From Comamonadaceae bacterium (GTDB lineage Bacteria > Pseudomonadota > Gammaproteobacteria > Burkholderiales > Burkholderiaceae_C), in NCBI GenBank assembly GCA_027488985.1, contig JAIYAR010000010.1:434001-498000 (forward strand): a DNA stretch of 64,000 bases, given 5' to 3'. A model generated the notes under the pieces. It did no database searches. It worked only from the letters and a program-made list of their open reading frames with translations, and was not told the origin of the DNA. Made by a program: the position numbers and the translations under genes. This document shows, piece by piece, positions 8,407 to 17,292 of this stretch. How positions within the stretch are numbered: the stretch's first letter is position 1; the number at the start of each line of letters is the position of its first letter.

Positions 8407-9615
8407 TCACTTGCCCGGTGCCGCAGTCTCGTCATCTATGGCCTTTTGCACCTCCCGGTAGAAGGCGTCACGCGCACTGGATGCTTCCTTATCAAGGGCT
8501 CCACCCGCCCAATTGGCGTTGGACACAATGACCAACTTGCGTTTGGGATCGATAAAGATGCCCTGGCCAAATATCCCTCGCGCGGTGTAACTGCCGTCGT
8601 CATAAGTCCACCACTGGTAGCCATACCCGCGGTCCGGCTGGCCGATGTCTGTGCGTTTGCTAGTAGCTTCTGACCACCAACCATCGGGGACGATACTTTT
8701 GCCATCCGCCAAGGCGCCACCCAAGATGAATTGGCCCATACGGGCGTAATCGCGAGGTGAAGCCTGAATACAGCAGCCTCCAATTTCCTGACCGGTTTTG
8801 CTCAAGATCCAGGTGCCCTGTTGCTCCATGCCTGCCGGCCCCCACACCTTTTCGGCAAGGTAGGTTGCCAACGGCTTGCCGGTAGCTTGCTGAACGAGGG
8901 TGCCGACCAGATTAGTCTCCCCGGTGCTGTATAGCCAGCGGGTACCAGCCGGTACATCGCGCGGCAGCTTGCGCATATAGCTCACCAATGCATCTACGCC
9001 GTCTTCCGGCTTATGGTTGTTGAACTTTGCAACATCCGATTGGGGGTCGGCATAGTCCTCGTTCCACTTCACACCGGAGGTCATGGTGAGCAACTGGCGC
9101 ACGCTTACCTCGTCGTAGGCCGAGCCTTTGAGGTCCGGGATGTAGAGACTGACTTTGTCGTCCAAGCTTTTGATGAAACCATCTCTAACCGCCGCACCGA
9201 CCAAAGTCGAGGTGAACGACTTGGCAACCGAAAAGCTGGTCCAACGCCCTGCCGCATCAAACCCTAGGCCATATCGCTCCAAGCGCAATTTGCCGTCATG
9301 CAAGACCAAGAGGGCAGCACTGCGCTGGTCGCTCATGTACGCGTCCATATCGCTTGTGAGTTTCAGCGGCGCACCGGCGGGCAATGCAGAAGGTGTGCCG
9401 CCAGCTGGCACCACCCGCGACTTGGCGAGCAAAGGCAATCGATCCAGAGCGCGAAAAGCTGCATCCCGTTGCGGCTGGGTCCAAAACAGCAAATCGCGGT
9501 TGGTTGGCACCGTCGCCAATAGACCACGGGTTTCCTTGTCCAGACTGAACCAACCGCCAACGCCGGCAACACACAGAACGACCAAGGTGCCGAGCACCAG
9601 TTTCTTGAACGCCAA
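8407..9615 (-). CDS. Serine hydrolase of the beta-lactamase / class C fold
   Basis: The frame is open up to an ATG at 9732, but the likely start is the TTG at 9615. This is preceded by CAGGAG six bases away and puts a hydrophobic membrane/signal segment (KKLVLGTLVVLCVAGVGG) right at the N-terminus, giving about 403 residues. The nucleophile motif SVAK (SxxK) follows WTSFSVAKSF. A YSTGETN segment corresponds to the YxN region, and ARGIFGQGIFIDP corresponds to the third motif. Relatives include 6-aminohexanoate-dimer hydrolases and uncharacterised periplasmic esterases; true beta-lactamase activity is not implied. It probably faces the periplasm, tethered by the N-terminal helix. Confidence 0.88.
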   Translation of the reverse strand: MAFKKLVLGTLVVLCVAGVGGWFSLDKETRGLLATVPTNRDLLFWTQPQRDAAFRALDRLPLLAKSRVVPAGGTPSALPAGAPLKLTSDMDAYMSDQRSAALLVLHDGKLRLERYGLGFDAAGRWTSFSVAKSFTSTLVGAAVRDGFIKSLDDKVSLYIPDLKGSAYDEVSVRQLLTMTSGVKWNEDYADPQSDVAKFNNHKPEDGVDALVSYMRKLPRDVPAGTRWLYSTGETNLVGTLVQQATGKPLATYLAEKVWGPAGMEQQGTWILSKTGQEIGGCCIQASPRDYARMGQFILGGALADGKSIVPDGWWSEATSKRTDIGQPDRGYGYQWWTYDDGSYTARGIFGQGIFIDPKRKLVIVSNANWAGGALDKEASSARDAFYREVQKAIDDETAAPGK

Positions 9616-9843
9616 AACAAACTCCTGGAACGCGCATTCACACATAAATAAGAAATGGTGCACTGGCTCAAGTCGTCTGAACTTCAGACAAACCCTTGCC
9701 GAGTCGTACTGGTGACAGCTACAACCCGGCAAGAAAACCTACGTCAGATGCCCTCGCAAGGCGTGGGGTTCCGCCAATGCCGGCGCTTCGATTTTTTTCA
9801 GCGCACATGCACAATTGAACCCTCAACTCCTACCTGAATCGCT

Positions 9844-10068
9844 ATGAAAGACTCTGCTTTGTTGGTTGGCATCTCGGATGCCATCGGATTCGTAGCAGGC
9901 GCCCAATTGGGTTTGTGGCTTGGCCAATCGATGGGGTTTGATGCCTTCGCGGGAGGGTTTGGCAACAACGCCTTGGTGGGCATGCTTTTGTTGGGTTTGG
10001 GTGGCGGACTGGGGCTGCAACTTGCGAGCCGATGGCGCAGCTGGCGCGCGGCCAGAAAGAGCGAATAG
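9844..10068 (+). CDS. Small glycine-rich membrane protein
   Basis: 74 residues (MKDSALLVGISDAIGFV...) with two hydrophobic Gly/Leu-rich stretches (about 5-28 and 42-60) and a basic C-terminus (RWRSWRAARKSE), consistent with two membrane helices and a cytoplasmic tail. Not recognised. There is no strong Shine-Dalgarno directly before the ATG, and a hydrophobic ORF this short could be fortuitous, but codon use looks like that of its neighbours. Confidence 0.5.
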   Translation: MKDSALLVGISDAIGFVAGAQLGLWLGQSMGFDAFAGGFGNNALVGMLLLGLGGGLGLQLASRWRSWRAARKSE

Positions 10069-10256
10069 CCTTCCGTCATTGATGTGTTGAGTCGGCGAAG
10101 GACCTAGAAACTCACGCAGAAAAGGCCCCACTTTTTTCAAGCCTTAGACCTTGTGGGGGAGTAAGAAATCCGTCAGACGTAGTTTTGACACTGCGGCCGT
10201 CCATGGCTCGCCGTGGATGCTGAGACCCGCCTAATCAAACAAAACGGAGACTCCCC

Positions 10257-11987
10257 ATGAGCACCAGCCCAGCCAGTGCCGCGTCGATTGAAGACCGCAA
10301 GCGGCCCATGACGCGTGATGAAAAACGCGTCATCCTTGCATCTTCAGCCGGCACCATTTTTGAGTGGTACGACTTTTATCTCTATGGTTCGCTTGCAGCG
10401 ATCATCGGAGCGCAGTTCTTTTCTTCGTTTCCGGAGGCTACACGTAACGTGTTTGCCTTACTGGCCTTTGCGGCCGGCTTTCTGGTGCGACCCTTCGGTG
10501 CGCTGTTCTTCGGCAGATTGGGCGACATGATCGGACGCAAGCAAACGTTCCTCATGACGATTTTGATCATGGGGATTTCGACCTTTGTAGTCGGTTTGCT
10601 GCCGGGCTACAACACCATCGGCTGGGCCGCACCTGTCATCCTGATCTTGTTGCGCATGCTGCAGGGCCTTGCATTGGGTGGCGAATACGGCGGCGCTGTG
10701 GTCTACGTGGCTGAACACGCGCCACCGGGACGCCGTGGTTTTTTCACAAGCTGGATTCAGACCACTGCCACCTTGGGGCTCTTGCTATCCCTGATGGTGA
10801 TCTTGACCGTGCGGACCATTGTTGGCGAAAAAGACTTCGCCGAATGGGGCTGGCGTATCCCCTTCCTGCTGTCCATTTTCCTGCTGGGTATTTCTGTCTG
10901 GATCCGACTGCAAATGGAAGAGTCGCCTGCCTTCAAAAAAATGAAAGCGGAAGGCACAAGCTCCAAAGCACCTATTGCCGAGGCGTTCGGTCAATGGAGT
11001 AACGGCAAGTTCGCACTGATCGCCTTGTTCGGTTTGGTGGCAGGCCAGGCCGTGGTCTGGTACACCGGTCAGTTCTATGCCCTGTTCTTCCTGCAAACCA
11101 TTTTGCGGGTGGACATGTTTACCGCCAACGTGCTGATCGCATGGTCTCTGATTCTGGGTACCGCCGGCTTTGTGATCTTTGGTTCGCTGTCCGACAAAAT
11201 CGGCCGCAAGAAAATCATTCTGGCTGGCTGCTTTTTGGCCATCGTGACCTACTTCCCGGTCTTCAAAACCATCACGCAAATCGCCAACCCGGCATTGCAT
11301 GCTGCGCAGCAGAACACCAAGGTCACCATCATTGCGGACCCCAACGACTGCTCGTTCCAGTTCAACCCCACAGGTACTGCAAAGTTCACTAGCTCCTGCG
11401 ATGTGACCAAGGCACTGCTTGCACGCAGTTCCGTGAATTACTCTGTGCAGTACACCCCAGGCGCTATTCCAGCCAAGGTGCAAATCGGCACAGCTGAAGT
11501 GGTGGGCTACGAGATAGCCAAGCTCACTGGAGATGAGGTCAAGGCGGCGCCTGCAGCATTTGCAAAATCAGTGAACGAAGCGCTTGCTGCCGCTGGCTAC
11601 CCAGTCCCCGGCAAGCCTGCGGCCGGAATTATCAAGATGGAAGGCTTCTTTGACATCTTCAATGGTCAAGTGTTCCCGTTGGTGCTGATCCTCACCTACC
11701 TCGTACTTCTGGTCACGATGGTGTACGGTCCGATTGCAGCCGCGTTGGTAGAACTCTTCCCTACACGCATCCGCTACACCGGCATGTCTTTGCCCTACCA
11801 CATCGGAAACGGATGGTTCGGTGGTTTGATGCCTGCAACTGCCTTTGCGATGATCGCGCAAACTGGCGACCCTTACTATGGCTTGTGGTACCCAGTTGTA
11901 GTGGCCGGAATGACTTTAGTAATCGGCATGATCTTTGTTCCAGAAAACAAGGACAAGGACATCTTCGCCGAAGATACCCGCCGCTAA
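10257..11987 (+). CDS. MFS transporter, metabolite:H+ symporter (MHS) family, with large loop insert
   Basis: 576 residues. The N-terminal half carries the MHS/ProP hallmarks: an entry segment FEWYDFYLYGSLAAIIG and the loop motif GRLGDMIGRKQTF between helices 2 and 3. A second GSLSDKIGRKK loop marks the start of the C-terminal half. Between helices 9 and 10 (about residues 345-465) there is a hydrophilic insert of roughly 110 residues with two cysteines (DPNDCSFQF, SSCDVTKA), which should be periplasmic. MHS members carry small carboxylates, osmolytes or aromatic acids; the substrate cannot be read here. The ATG follows ACGGAGACTCCCC and the gene ends at a strong terminator. Confidence 0.92.
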   Translation: MSTSPASAASIEDRKRPMTRDEKRVILASSAGTIFEWYDFYLYGSLAAIIGAQFFSSFPEATRNVFALLAFAAGFLVRPFGALFFGRLGDMIGRKQTFLMTILIMGISTFVVGLLPGYNTIGWAAPVILILLRMLQGLALGGEYGGAVVYVAEHAPPGRRGFFTSWIQTTATLGLLLSLMVILTVRTIVGEKDFAEWGWRIPFLLSIFLLGISVWIRLQMEESPAFKKMKAEGTSSKAPIAEAFGQWSNGKFALIALFGLVAGQAVVWYTGQFYALFFLQTILRVDMFTANVLIAWSLILGTAGFVIFGSLSDKIGRKKIILAGCFLAIVTYFPVFKTITQIANPALHAAQQNTKVTIIADPNDCSFQFNPTGTAKFTSSCDVTKALLARSSVNYSVQYTPGAIPAKVQIGTAEVVGYEIAKLTGDEVKAAPAAFAKSVNEALAAAGYPVPGKPAAGIIKMEGFFDIFNGQVFPLVLILTYLVLLVTMVYGPIAAALVELFPTRIRYTGMSLPYHIGNGWFGGLMPATAFAMIAQTGDPYYGLWYPVVVAGMTLVIGMIFVPENKDKDIFAEDTRR

Positions 11988-12014
11988 GGCACGAAGGGTA
12001 AGAACTGCCTAAAG

Positions 12015-12053
12015 CAACCCCAGACAGTGATCTGTCTGGGGTTGTTTCTTTTT
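12015..12053 (+). terminator. Rho-independent terminator after the MFS gene
   Basis: A near-perfect 13-bp stem (AACCCCAGACA paired with TGTCTGGGGTT, with a C-G closing pair below) is followed by a T-rich run (GTTTCTTTTT). It begins 28 nt after the stop codon of the MFS gene. Confidence 0.92.
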
Positions 12054-12341
12054 GATGACTCCGGGAAAACAGCATCCTTCAAAGGCTGAAAATCTTTGTG
12101 CTCCGGATCTTCAATTCATCGAATTCGCTCTGAATTTCAGACATTAGTTCGCGGTAAATGTGCAGCGGTTAAATTGGTGCTCGACGGGCTCTGATGCCAT
12201 CAAGATAGATTGATTCTGTGTATTTGGCAGCTAAAGAAACCGCACGGAACTTTTAGTTGTCTACCGATTCCGAAAGCCGTCTACCTATTTCCGCAATTCC
12301 CGGTCGCACAAACGCTGGGTGCCTTCTTACAGGATTTCGAT

Positions 12342-12980
12342 ATGCCCTCTTCTCACCCGGCTTCCCGCCGTTCGCTTTTGGCACAGGGTGCGGGTTGGAT
12401 GGCCCTTAGCGGCATTCCTGCTTGGCTCAGCCCGGCCATGGCACAAACGGCTCTGCGCCCCACCCCCAGCCAGACCGAAGGACCGTTCTATCCTATCGCC
12501 TTGCCCGCAGATCATGACTTTGACCTCTTGCGCAACGGAAGCGCGGCATACAACAAGGGGCAAGTAGCGTGGGTAGAGGGTGTGGTGACTGATACCAAAG
12601 GCACACCCGTGTCAGGCGCGGTGGTCGAAATCTGGCAATGCGACCACGAGGGCAATTACCACCACCCCCGCGACGGCGGCAAAGCCGATCCGTCGTTTCA
12701 GGGATTTGGCAGGGTGGCCGTTGGCAAAGACGGCCGCTACCGGTTCCGCACCATGAAGCCTGCGCCCTACACCGGGCGTACGCCCCATATCCATGTGAAA
12801 GTCAGGCTCGATCGGAAGGAACTTCTCACGACACAACTTTATGTCGCGGGCGATCCTGGCAACGAGCGCGACGCGCTGTGGCGACGCCTCGATGATCGGG
12901 AGCGTGTTGCCCTGACCCGTGCATTTGCACCCTCCGCAGACGGTATGCGCGCCGAGTTTCCAATCGTGGTGCAGGCCTGA
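12342..12980 (+). CDS. Tat-exported intradiol ring-cleavage dioxygenase-like protein
   Basis: The start at 12342 (MPSSHPASRRSLLAQGAG) is preceded by AGGA and exposes a twin-arginine signal (SRRSLLAQ plus hydrophobic stretch to AMAQ). The mature domain is the protocatechuate 3,4-dioxygenase beta-like fold: SQTEGPFYPIALP, EIWQCDHEGNYHHP, then PAPYTGRTPHIHVKVR. The last two segments hold two Tyr and two His placed as in the non-heme Fe(III) site (Tyr/Tyr/His/His). At 212 residues it matches single-subunit secreted members. Export with a bound metal suits the Tat route. The substrate is unknown; it could act on aromatic compounds outside the cytoplasm. Confidence 0.9.
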   Translation: MPSSHPASRRSLLAQGAGWMALSGIPAWLSPAMAQTALRPTPSQTEGPFYPIALPADHDFDLLRNGSAAYNKGQVAWVEGVVTDTKGTPVSGAVVEIWQCDHEGNYHHPRDGGKADPSFQGFGRVAVGKDGRYRFRTMKPAPYTGRTPHIHVKVRLDRKELLTTQLYVAGDPGNERDALWRRLDDRERVALTRAFAPSADGMRAEFPIVVQA

Positions 12981-12999
12981 ACGGGCCACGGTCTTACCC

Positions 13000-14022
13000 A
13001 TGGATTCTTTGACTCAAATTGCGCTCGGATCGGCAGTGTGCGTTGCCGTCATGGGCCGGCGCACCGCGATGTGGAAATCGGCTCTATGGGGTGCCGGTGC
13101 CGGCACCCTGCCGGACTTGGACGCCCTTATCGACCATGGTGATGCGCTGCTCAATATGGTGCTACACCGGGCTGAAAGTCACTCCCTGTTCTTTCTTAGC
13201 TTGCTAGCGCCGCTGCTCGCCTGGATCGCAGCGCGTGGTCACCAATTTTTGCGGTGGTGGCTGGCACTCTGGCTGGTGCTGATCACCCACCCACTGCTCG
13301 ACACAATGACGATTTACGGTACGCAGTTGCTGCAGCCGTTTTCAGACTACCCCTTCGGGCTGGGCAGCATGTTCATCATTGATCCGGCGTACACGTTGCC
13401 GCTGATCATCGGGGTGCTGGCCGCGTGGCGATGCAAAGATGCAACGCGCGGGCTGCGCTGGAACTTGTTCGGTCTGATGTTCTCTACGTTGTATCTCGGT
13501 TGGAGTCTTGTGGCACAGCACTTGGTTGAGCAGCAGGCCCGCGCTTCCCTGCGCGAAAACGGTGTTTTGGCCCAGCGGGTGCTTGTGACTCCCGCGCCGC
13601 TACAAACTTTGCTCTGGCGGGTGGCGGCCATTCCCGATGACTCTGCAGACCCGGTGTTTCACGAGGCCTATGTCTCGGTACTTGATGGAAAGCGCCCTCT
13701 TCGTTGGACAGCGCATGCTCGAGGCAGCGACCTACTGGTACGGCACGCCACTGCCCCACCTGTGGCGCGGCTGAGTGCATTCACCCACGGGTTTGTCAAA
13801 GCAGCCGTTTCGCCGGACGGGCAGTTGCGCATCACTGATCTGCGCATGGGGCAGGAGCCTGACTACGTCTTCAACTTTGACCTCGGGCCTCTAGACGCTG
13901 TGGGGCAAACACCCGCCACTCCGCATAGCGGCCGCCCCCCCATCGGGCCGGCACTGCGCTGGATAAGTGAGCGGATGTTCGGCAAGGATGTGCCGCCGCC
14001 TTGGCTCACTCCCCCGCAATAG
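13000..14022 (+). CDS. YdjM-type membrane-bound metal-dependent hydrolase
   Basis: 340 residues from the ATG at 13000 (MDSLTQIALGSAVCVAVMG), the usual opening of the YdjM/DUF457 family ('MDSLTQ..LG.A'). Conserved His/Asp residues in TLPDLDALIDHGD and LHRAESHSLFF likely bind metal, and several membrane helices follow (around residues 60-180). Family members are annotated as inner-membrane metal-dependent hydrolases; true substrates are not established. It lies 19 nt after the intradiol dioxygenase gene, so the pair may be one transcript. The frame is open further upstream but overlaps the previous gene and is less likely. Confidence 0.88.
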   Translation: MDSLTQIALGSAVCVAVMGRRTAMWKSALWGAGAGTLPDLDALIDHGDALLNMVLHRAESHSLFFLSLLAPLLAWIAARGHQFLRWWLALWLVLITHPLLDTMTIYGTQLLQPFSDYPFGLGSMFIIDPAYTLPLIIGVLAAWRCKDATRGLRWNLFGLMFSTLYLGWSLVAQHLVEQQARASLRENGVLAQRVLVTPAPLQTLLWRVAAIPDDSADPVFHEAYVSVLDGKRPLRWTAHARGSDLLVRHATAPPVARLSAFTHGFVKAAVSPDGQLRITDLRMGQEPDYVFNFDLGPLDAVGQTPATPHSGRPPIGPALRWISERMFGKDVPPPWLTPPQ

Positions 14023-14044
14023 GCCAGAACCCGGGTAGGCTGGG

Positions 14045-15457
14045 TTAAGGCGTTGTTGCGGGCCGGTGGGCCGGGTAGGGAGTTGACAGCAAGACATAGA
14101 GTCCAGCCGCAAAGAAGATCAAGATCATGCCCATGCCGGCGCGCGCGCTGCCGGTCCAGGTGGTCACCAAGGCTACGCTCAGCGGCGCCAGAAAACTCGT
14201 GGCGCGACCCGCCAGTGCATAGATGCCGAAGTATCGGCCGGATTCATCCTCAGCGACGCTGCGTGCCATGTAGGCTCGGGAAGACGCTTGAACCGGCCCG
14301 AAAGCCAGTCCGACAAGCAGCCCGAACGCAACGTACGCTTTTTCCGCACCCGTAGCAAAAAGGCCACCGGTATCCGCGGTGGCAAAGTTCCAGAGACCGA
14401 ACAGCGTAAAGCCCGGACCGGTCGAAATGATGCCGAGGGTCGCCACCAGCAAGGTGACGATGGCGCCAATTACCACGCGCTTCGACCCACGTCGCGTGTC
14501 TAATCTGCCGCCCCATAGAGAGCCGCCGATGGCGGTGATGTTGAGGATGATTCCATAGATGCCCAGCTCAATGATGGACCAACCGAACATTCCGGCTGCA
14601 AACCCGCCGCCTAGCGCCAGCAGAGCCCCGATACCGTCCTGGTAGAGCATCCGCGCTATCAGAAAGCGCATCAGTCCGGCCCGGCGCCGCAACTCGCCCA
14701 AAGTCTGACGCATTTCCGACAAACCCAGCTTGACCGCCTCACCCATAGGACGACGGGTGCCACGGTCAGGGGTGAACAAAAACATCGGAAGGATAAAGAC
14801 CAAGTACCACAGCGCGGAGAGAGGCCCTGTAACGCGGGCATCTTCCCCCGAAGCAGGTGAGAGTCCGAACAGGGGCTCGATGCCGATGAGCGTCTTGCCC
14901 GTGGCCGCACTTCCAGCCAACAGCGCCAAGACAATGACCAAGACCAGCATGCCGCCGAGATAGCCCAGCCCGAAGGCAGTGTTGGACACAGCACCAATCT
15001 TCTCGTTGCGGACCAGGGAAGGAAGCATCGAGTCATTGAAAACGATAGAGAACTCGGCAGCCACTGCGGCCACGGTGTAGGCCAGCAAAATCCAAAAGAC
15101 ACTGGAGCCCGGTGCTGCGTTCCATAGCCATAGCAGCCCCAAAATTTTCAGTACAGCAAAAGCAGCGATCCAGGTCTTGCGGGGCCCGCTCTGGTCTGCA
15201 ATCGAGCCCAAAACCGGAGCCAAAATTGCCATCACAAGTCCGCCAATGGCAATCGCATAACCCCATGCGGCTTGACCCGCCACCGGGTCGGGGTTGCCAT
15301 TGGCATCAAGCACCATGCGGGATATGAAATAGGGCCCGAAGATAAAGGTGGTAACCACCGTAAAGAAGGGCTGCGCAGCCCAATCGAACAGCATCCAGCT
15401 CCAGATGCCTTTGCGGTCGGTCGATGGCGCTTGTGCGCCGGGCGGTGATGTGGTCAT
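14045..15457 (-). CDS. UMF1/Atg22-like MFS permease
   Basis: 470 residues with about 12 membrane helices. The N-terminus (KGIWSWMLFDWAAQPFFTVV) and the segment FSIVFNDSMLPSLVRNEKIG are typical of the UMF1 (Atg22-like) group of the major facilitator superfamily. These proteins are linked to solute, often amino acid, efflux, but bacterial members are mostly uncharacterised. It converges tail-to-tail with the YdjM-like gene (22-nt gap) and lies 32 nt downstream of the TRAP permease on the same strand, so it may be the last gene of that operon. Confidence 0.87.
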   Translation of the reverse strand: MTTSPPGAQAPSTDRKGIWSWMLFDWAAQPFFTVVTTFIFGPYFISRMVLDANGNPDPVAGQAAWGYAIAIGGLVMAILAPVLGSIADQSGPRKTWIAAFAVLKILGLLWLWNAAPGSSVFWILLAYTVAAVAAEFSIVFNDSMLPSLVRNEKIGAVSNTAFGLGYLGGMLVLVIVLALLAGSAATGKTLIGIEPLFGLSPASGEDARVTGPLSALWYLVFILPMFLFTPDRGTRRPMGEAVKLGLSEMRQTLGELRRRAGLMRFLIARMLYQDGIGALLALGGGFAAGMFGWSIIELGIYGIILNITAIGGSLWGGRLDTRRGSKRVVIGAIVTLLVATLGIISTGPGFTLFGLWNFATADTGGLFATGAEKAYVAFGLLVGLAFGPVQASSRAYMARSVAEDESGRYFGIYALAGRATSFLAPLSVALVTTWTGSARAGMGMILIFFAAGLYVLLSTPYPAHRPATTP

Positions 15458-15489
15458 GCGATCTCCGTATCAGACTGCTGGGTCGGAGC

Positions 15490-17292
15490 TTAACGGAACA
15501 GTTCCGGTAGGCCGGTTGCAAGGGGTGGGAACAGTGCAATCAGCAGTGTGCCCACAAAAATGGCCGCCATGGCAGGTAACACCGACCGGGCCACTGTAGC
15601 AATGGACTTCTTGAACATGGCAGACGCGAAATAGATATTCATGCCTGCAGGTGGGCAGAGAAAGCCCACTTCCATCGCCGCCAGAAAGATGATTCCGAAG
15701 TGGACCGGATCAATGCCATAGGCCTTTGCCAAGGGCAGCAGCAGCGGCACCAAGACCACAATCGCCGCATAGATTTCCATCAAGGCAGCTGCAAAGAACA
15801 GAAAAATGCAAAGCAGTACCAGAAACACATAGCGGTTCGGAATGAAACTTTGCACCCATTCGACGGCCTGATCCGGAATTCCGGCGTCGATCATGAAGTT
15901 GGTGAGCGCTAGCGCCATGCCCAATATCAGCATGACGCCACCGATGATCTGGGCGCAATCGCTGAAGGTGCGGCCGAGTTGTTTGACACCCAATTCACGA
16001 TGCACCAGTGCTTGGGTGACCAAGGCATAGGCGGCAGTGAGCGCAGCACTTTCCATCGGCGTGGCCAGCCCGCTGAGCAGACTACCCAGCGCCACCAAGG
16101 GGGTTGCGAGCTCCCATTTCGCGACCCATGCGGCGGCCAGTGCACCGTGGAAATCCGGTGGCGCAGCAACCGGGGCCTGTTTGTCGCGGCGCAAAAAGCC
16201 CCCCAACAGAAGCAGGCACAGCACCATCAACAGGGCAGGAACCAAGCCCGCGAGAAACATGTCTGTGATCGGCACGCGGGCTATCACGGCGTACAAAATC
16301 AAAGGCACCGAAGGAGCCAACAGCACGCCCAATGCGCTCGCGCTGGTCACAAGGCCAATACCGCGCTGCTCTGGGTAACCGGCCTTCATGAGCAAGGGAA
16401 GCAACAAGCCCCCTAGCGCCAAAATGGTGACGCCACTGCCGCCGGTAAATGCCGTAAATGCGGAGCACAGCACCGCCGCGGCAATGACACTACCCCGGAC
16501 ACCACCACCGAACATCGCCACAAACAAAGCACTAAGCCGCTGTGCCGCGCCACTGCGCGCCAGCAGCAGACCGGCCAAGGTATAGAGCGGCAGCGCGGGC
16601 AGAGAAGCGTTGACCGTGATCTGGTAATGACTCAGCGCCACCGAGGCCAGCGGCAAGGCGTCACTTGAAAACAGCAGCAAGGACAGGCCGCCCAGCACCG
16701 CAAAGACAGGCGCTCCGGCAATCAGCATGGCAGCGAGCACTACCAAGCCGGGAGTGGTTTCCTGAGGCATTCCATCAAAGTGGGCCCCCAGCGTCCACCC
16801 TACCAATGGAAGCAACACGGCGAGAGGCCACCGCAGATGCGACGCTGCACTGCAACGGGAAGCCAGCCGGAAGCCCAGCAACATGAAACCCAAAGGCATG
16901 CTCGCTTGCACCAACCAGACCGGAATGCCGTATGCCAGCGGCTGGGGAGTCGCCATTTCAGTGACCACGAAGCGCCAACTAGCCAAGGCCAACACGCCCG
17001 CCAGAATGCCACTGGCACCCTGTACCAGGCTCTTGATCAAAGCTTGTGTCCGCGGATTTCCCCAGTTTCCGAGGCTGGAACCCAGTGAAGTCAGGTGGCC
17101 GTAGCGCTCTGCTGCCACCGCGCCGAACATGGTCATGATCAGGCCGAGATGCTGCACCAGCACCGATGCGTTCTCCACACCAAGCCCGCTGCTGGCGCGT
17201 AAACCCATTTCAACCACTGGCAGTAATACCATCAAGACCAGTGCGGTGCCTGACAGCAGCTCGTCAAAGCGCCCCCACAGTGCGAGTCGCAT
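15490..17292 (-). CDS. TRAP transporter fused small/large permease (DctQM)
   Basis: 600 residues. The first ~165 residues are the DctQ-like four-helix subunit (SGTALVLMVLLPVVEMGLRA) and the remainder is the ~430-residue DctM permease (GGSGVTILALGGLLLPLLMKAGYPEQ is split across its conserved helices; near the end, LCPPAGMNIYFASAMFK is the typical DctM 'PPvG.n.f' region). Fused QM permeases form the Na+-driven channel of a TRAP transporter. The start codon overlaps the dctP stop by one base (TGATG), indicating coupled translation. The substrate is not readable. Confidence 0.93.
   Translation of the reverse strand: MRLALWGRFDELLSGTALVLMVLLPVVEMGLRASSGLGVENASVLVQHLGLIMTMFGAVAAERYGHLTSLGSSLGNWGNPRTQALIKSLVQGASGILAGVLALASWRFVVTEMATPQPLAYGIPVWLVQASMPLGFMLLGFRLASRCSAASHLRWPLAVLLPLVGWTLGAHFDGMPQETTPGLVVLAAMLIAGAPVFAVLGGLSLLLFSSDALPLASVALSHYQITVNASLPALPLYTLAGLLLARSGAAQRLSALFVAMFGGGVRGSVIAAAVLCSAFTAFTGGSGVTILALGGLLLPLLMKAGYPEQRGIGLVTSASALGVLLAPSVPLILYAVIARVPITDMFLAGLVPALLMVLCLLLLGGFLRRDKQAPVAAPPDFHGALAAAWVAKWELATPLVALGSLLSGLATPMESAALTAAYALVTQALVHRELGVKQLGRTFSDCAQIIGGVMLILGMALALTNFMIDAGIPDQAVEWVQSFIPNRYVFLVLLCIFLFFAAALMEIYAAIVVLVPLLLPLAKAYGIDPVHFGIIFLAAMEVGFLCPPAGMNIYFASAMFKKSIATVARSVLPAMAAIFVGTLLIALFPPLATGLPELFR

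Noticed and set aside
8407..9732. Clinically relevant beta-lactamase
   Set aside because: The motifs are those of the broad serine hydrolase family (SVAK, YSTGETN) and the N-terminus is a membrane anchor; nothing indicates antibiotic hydrolysis.
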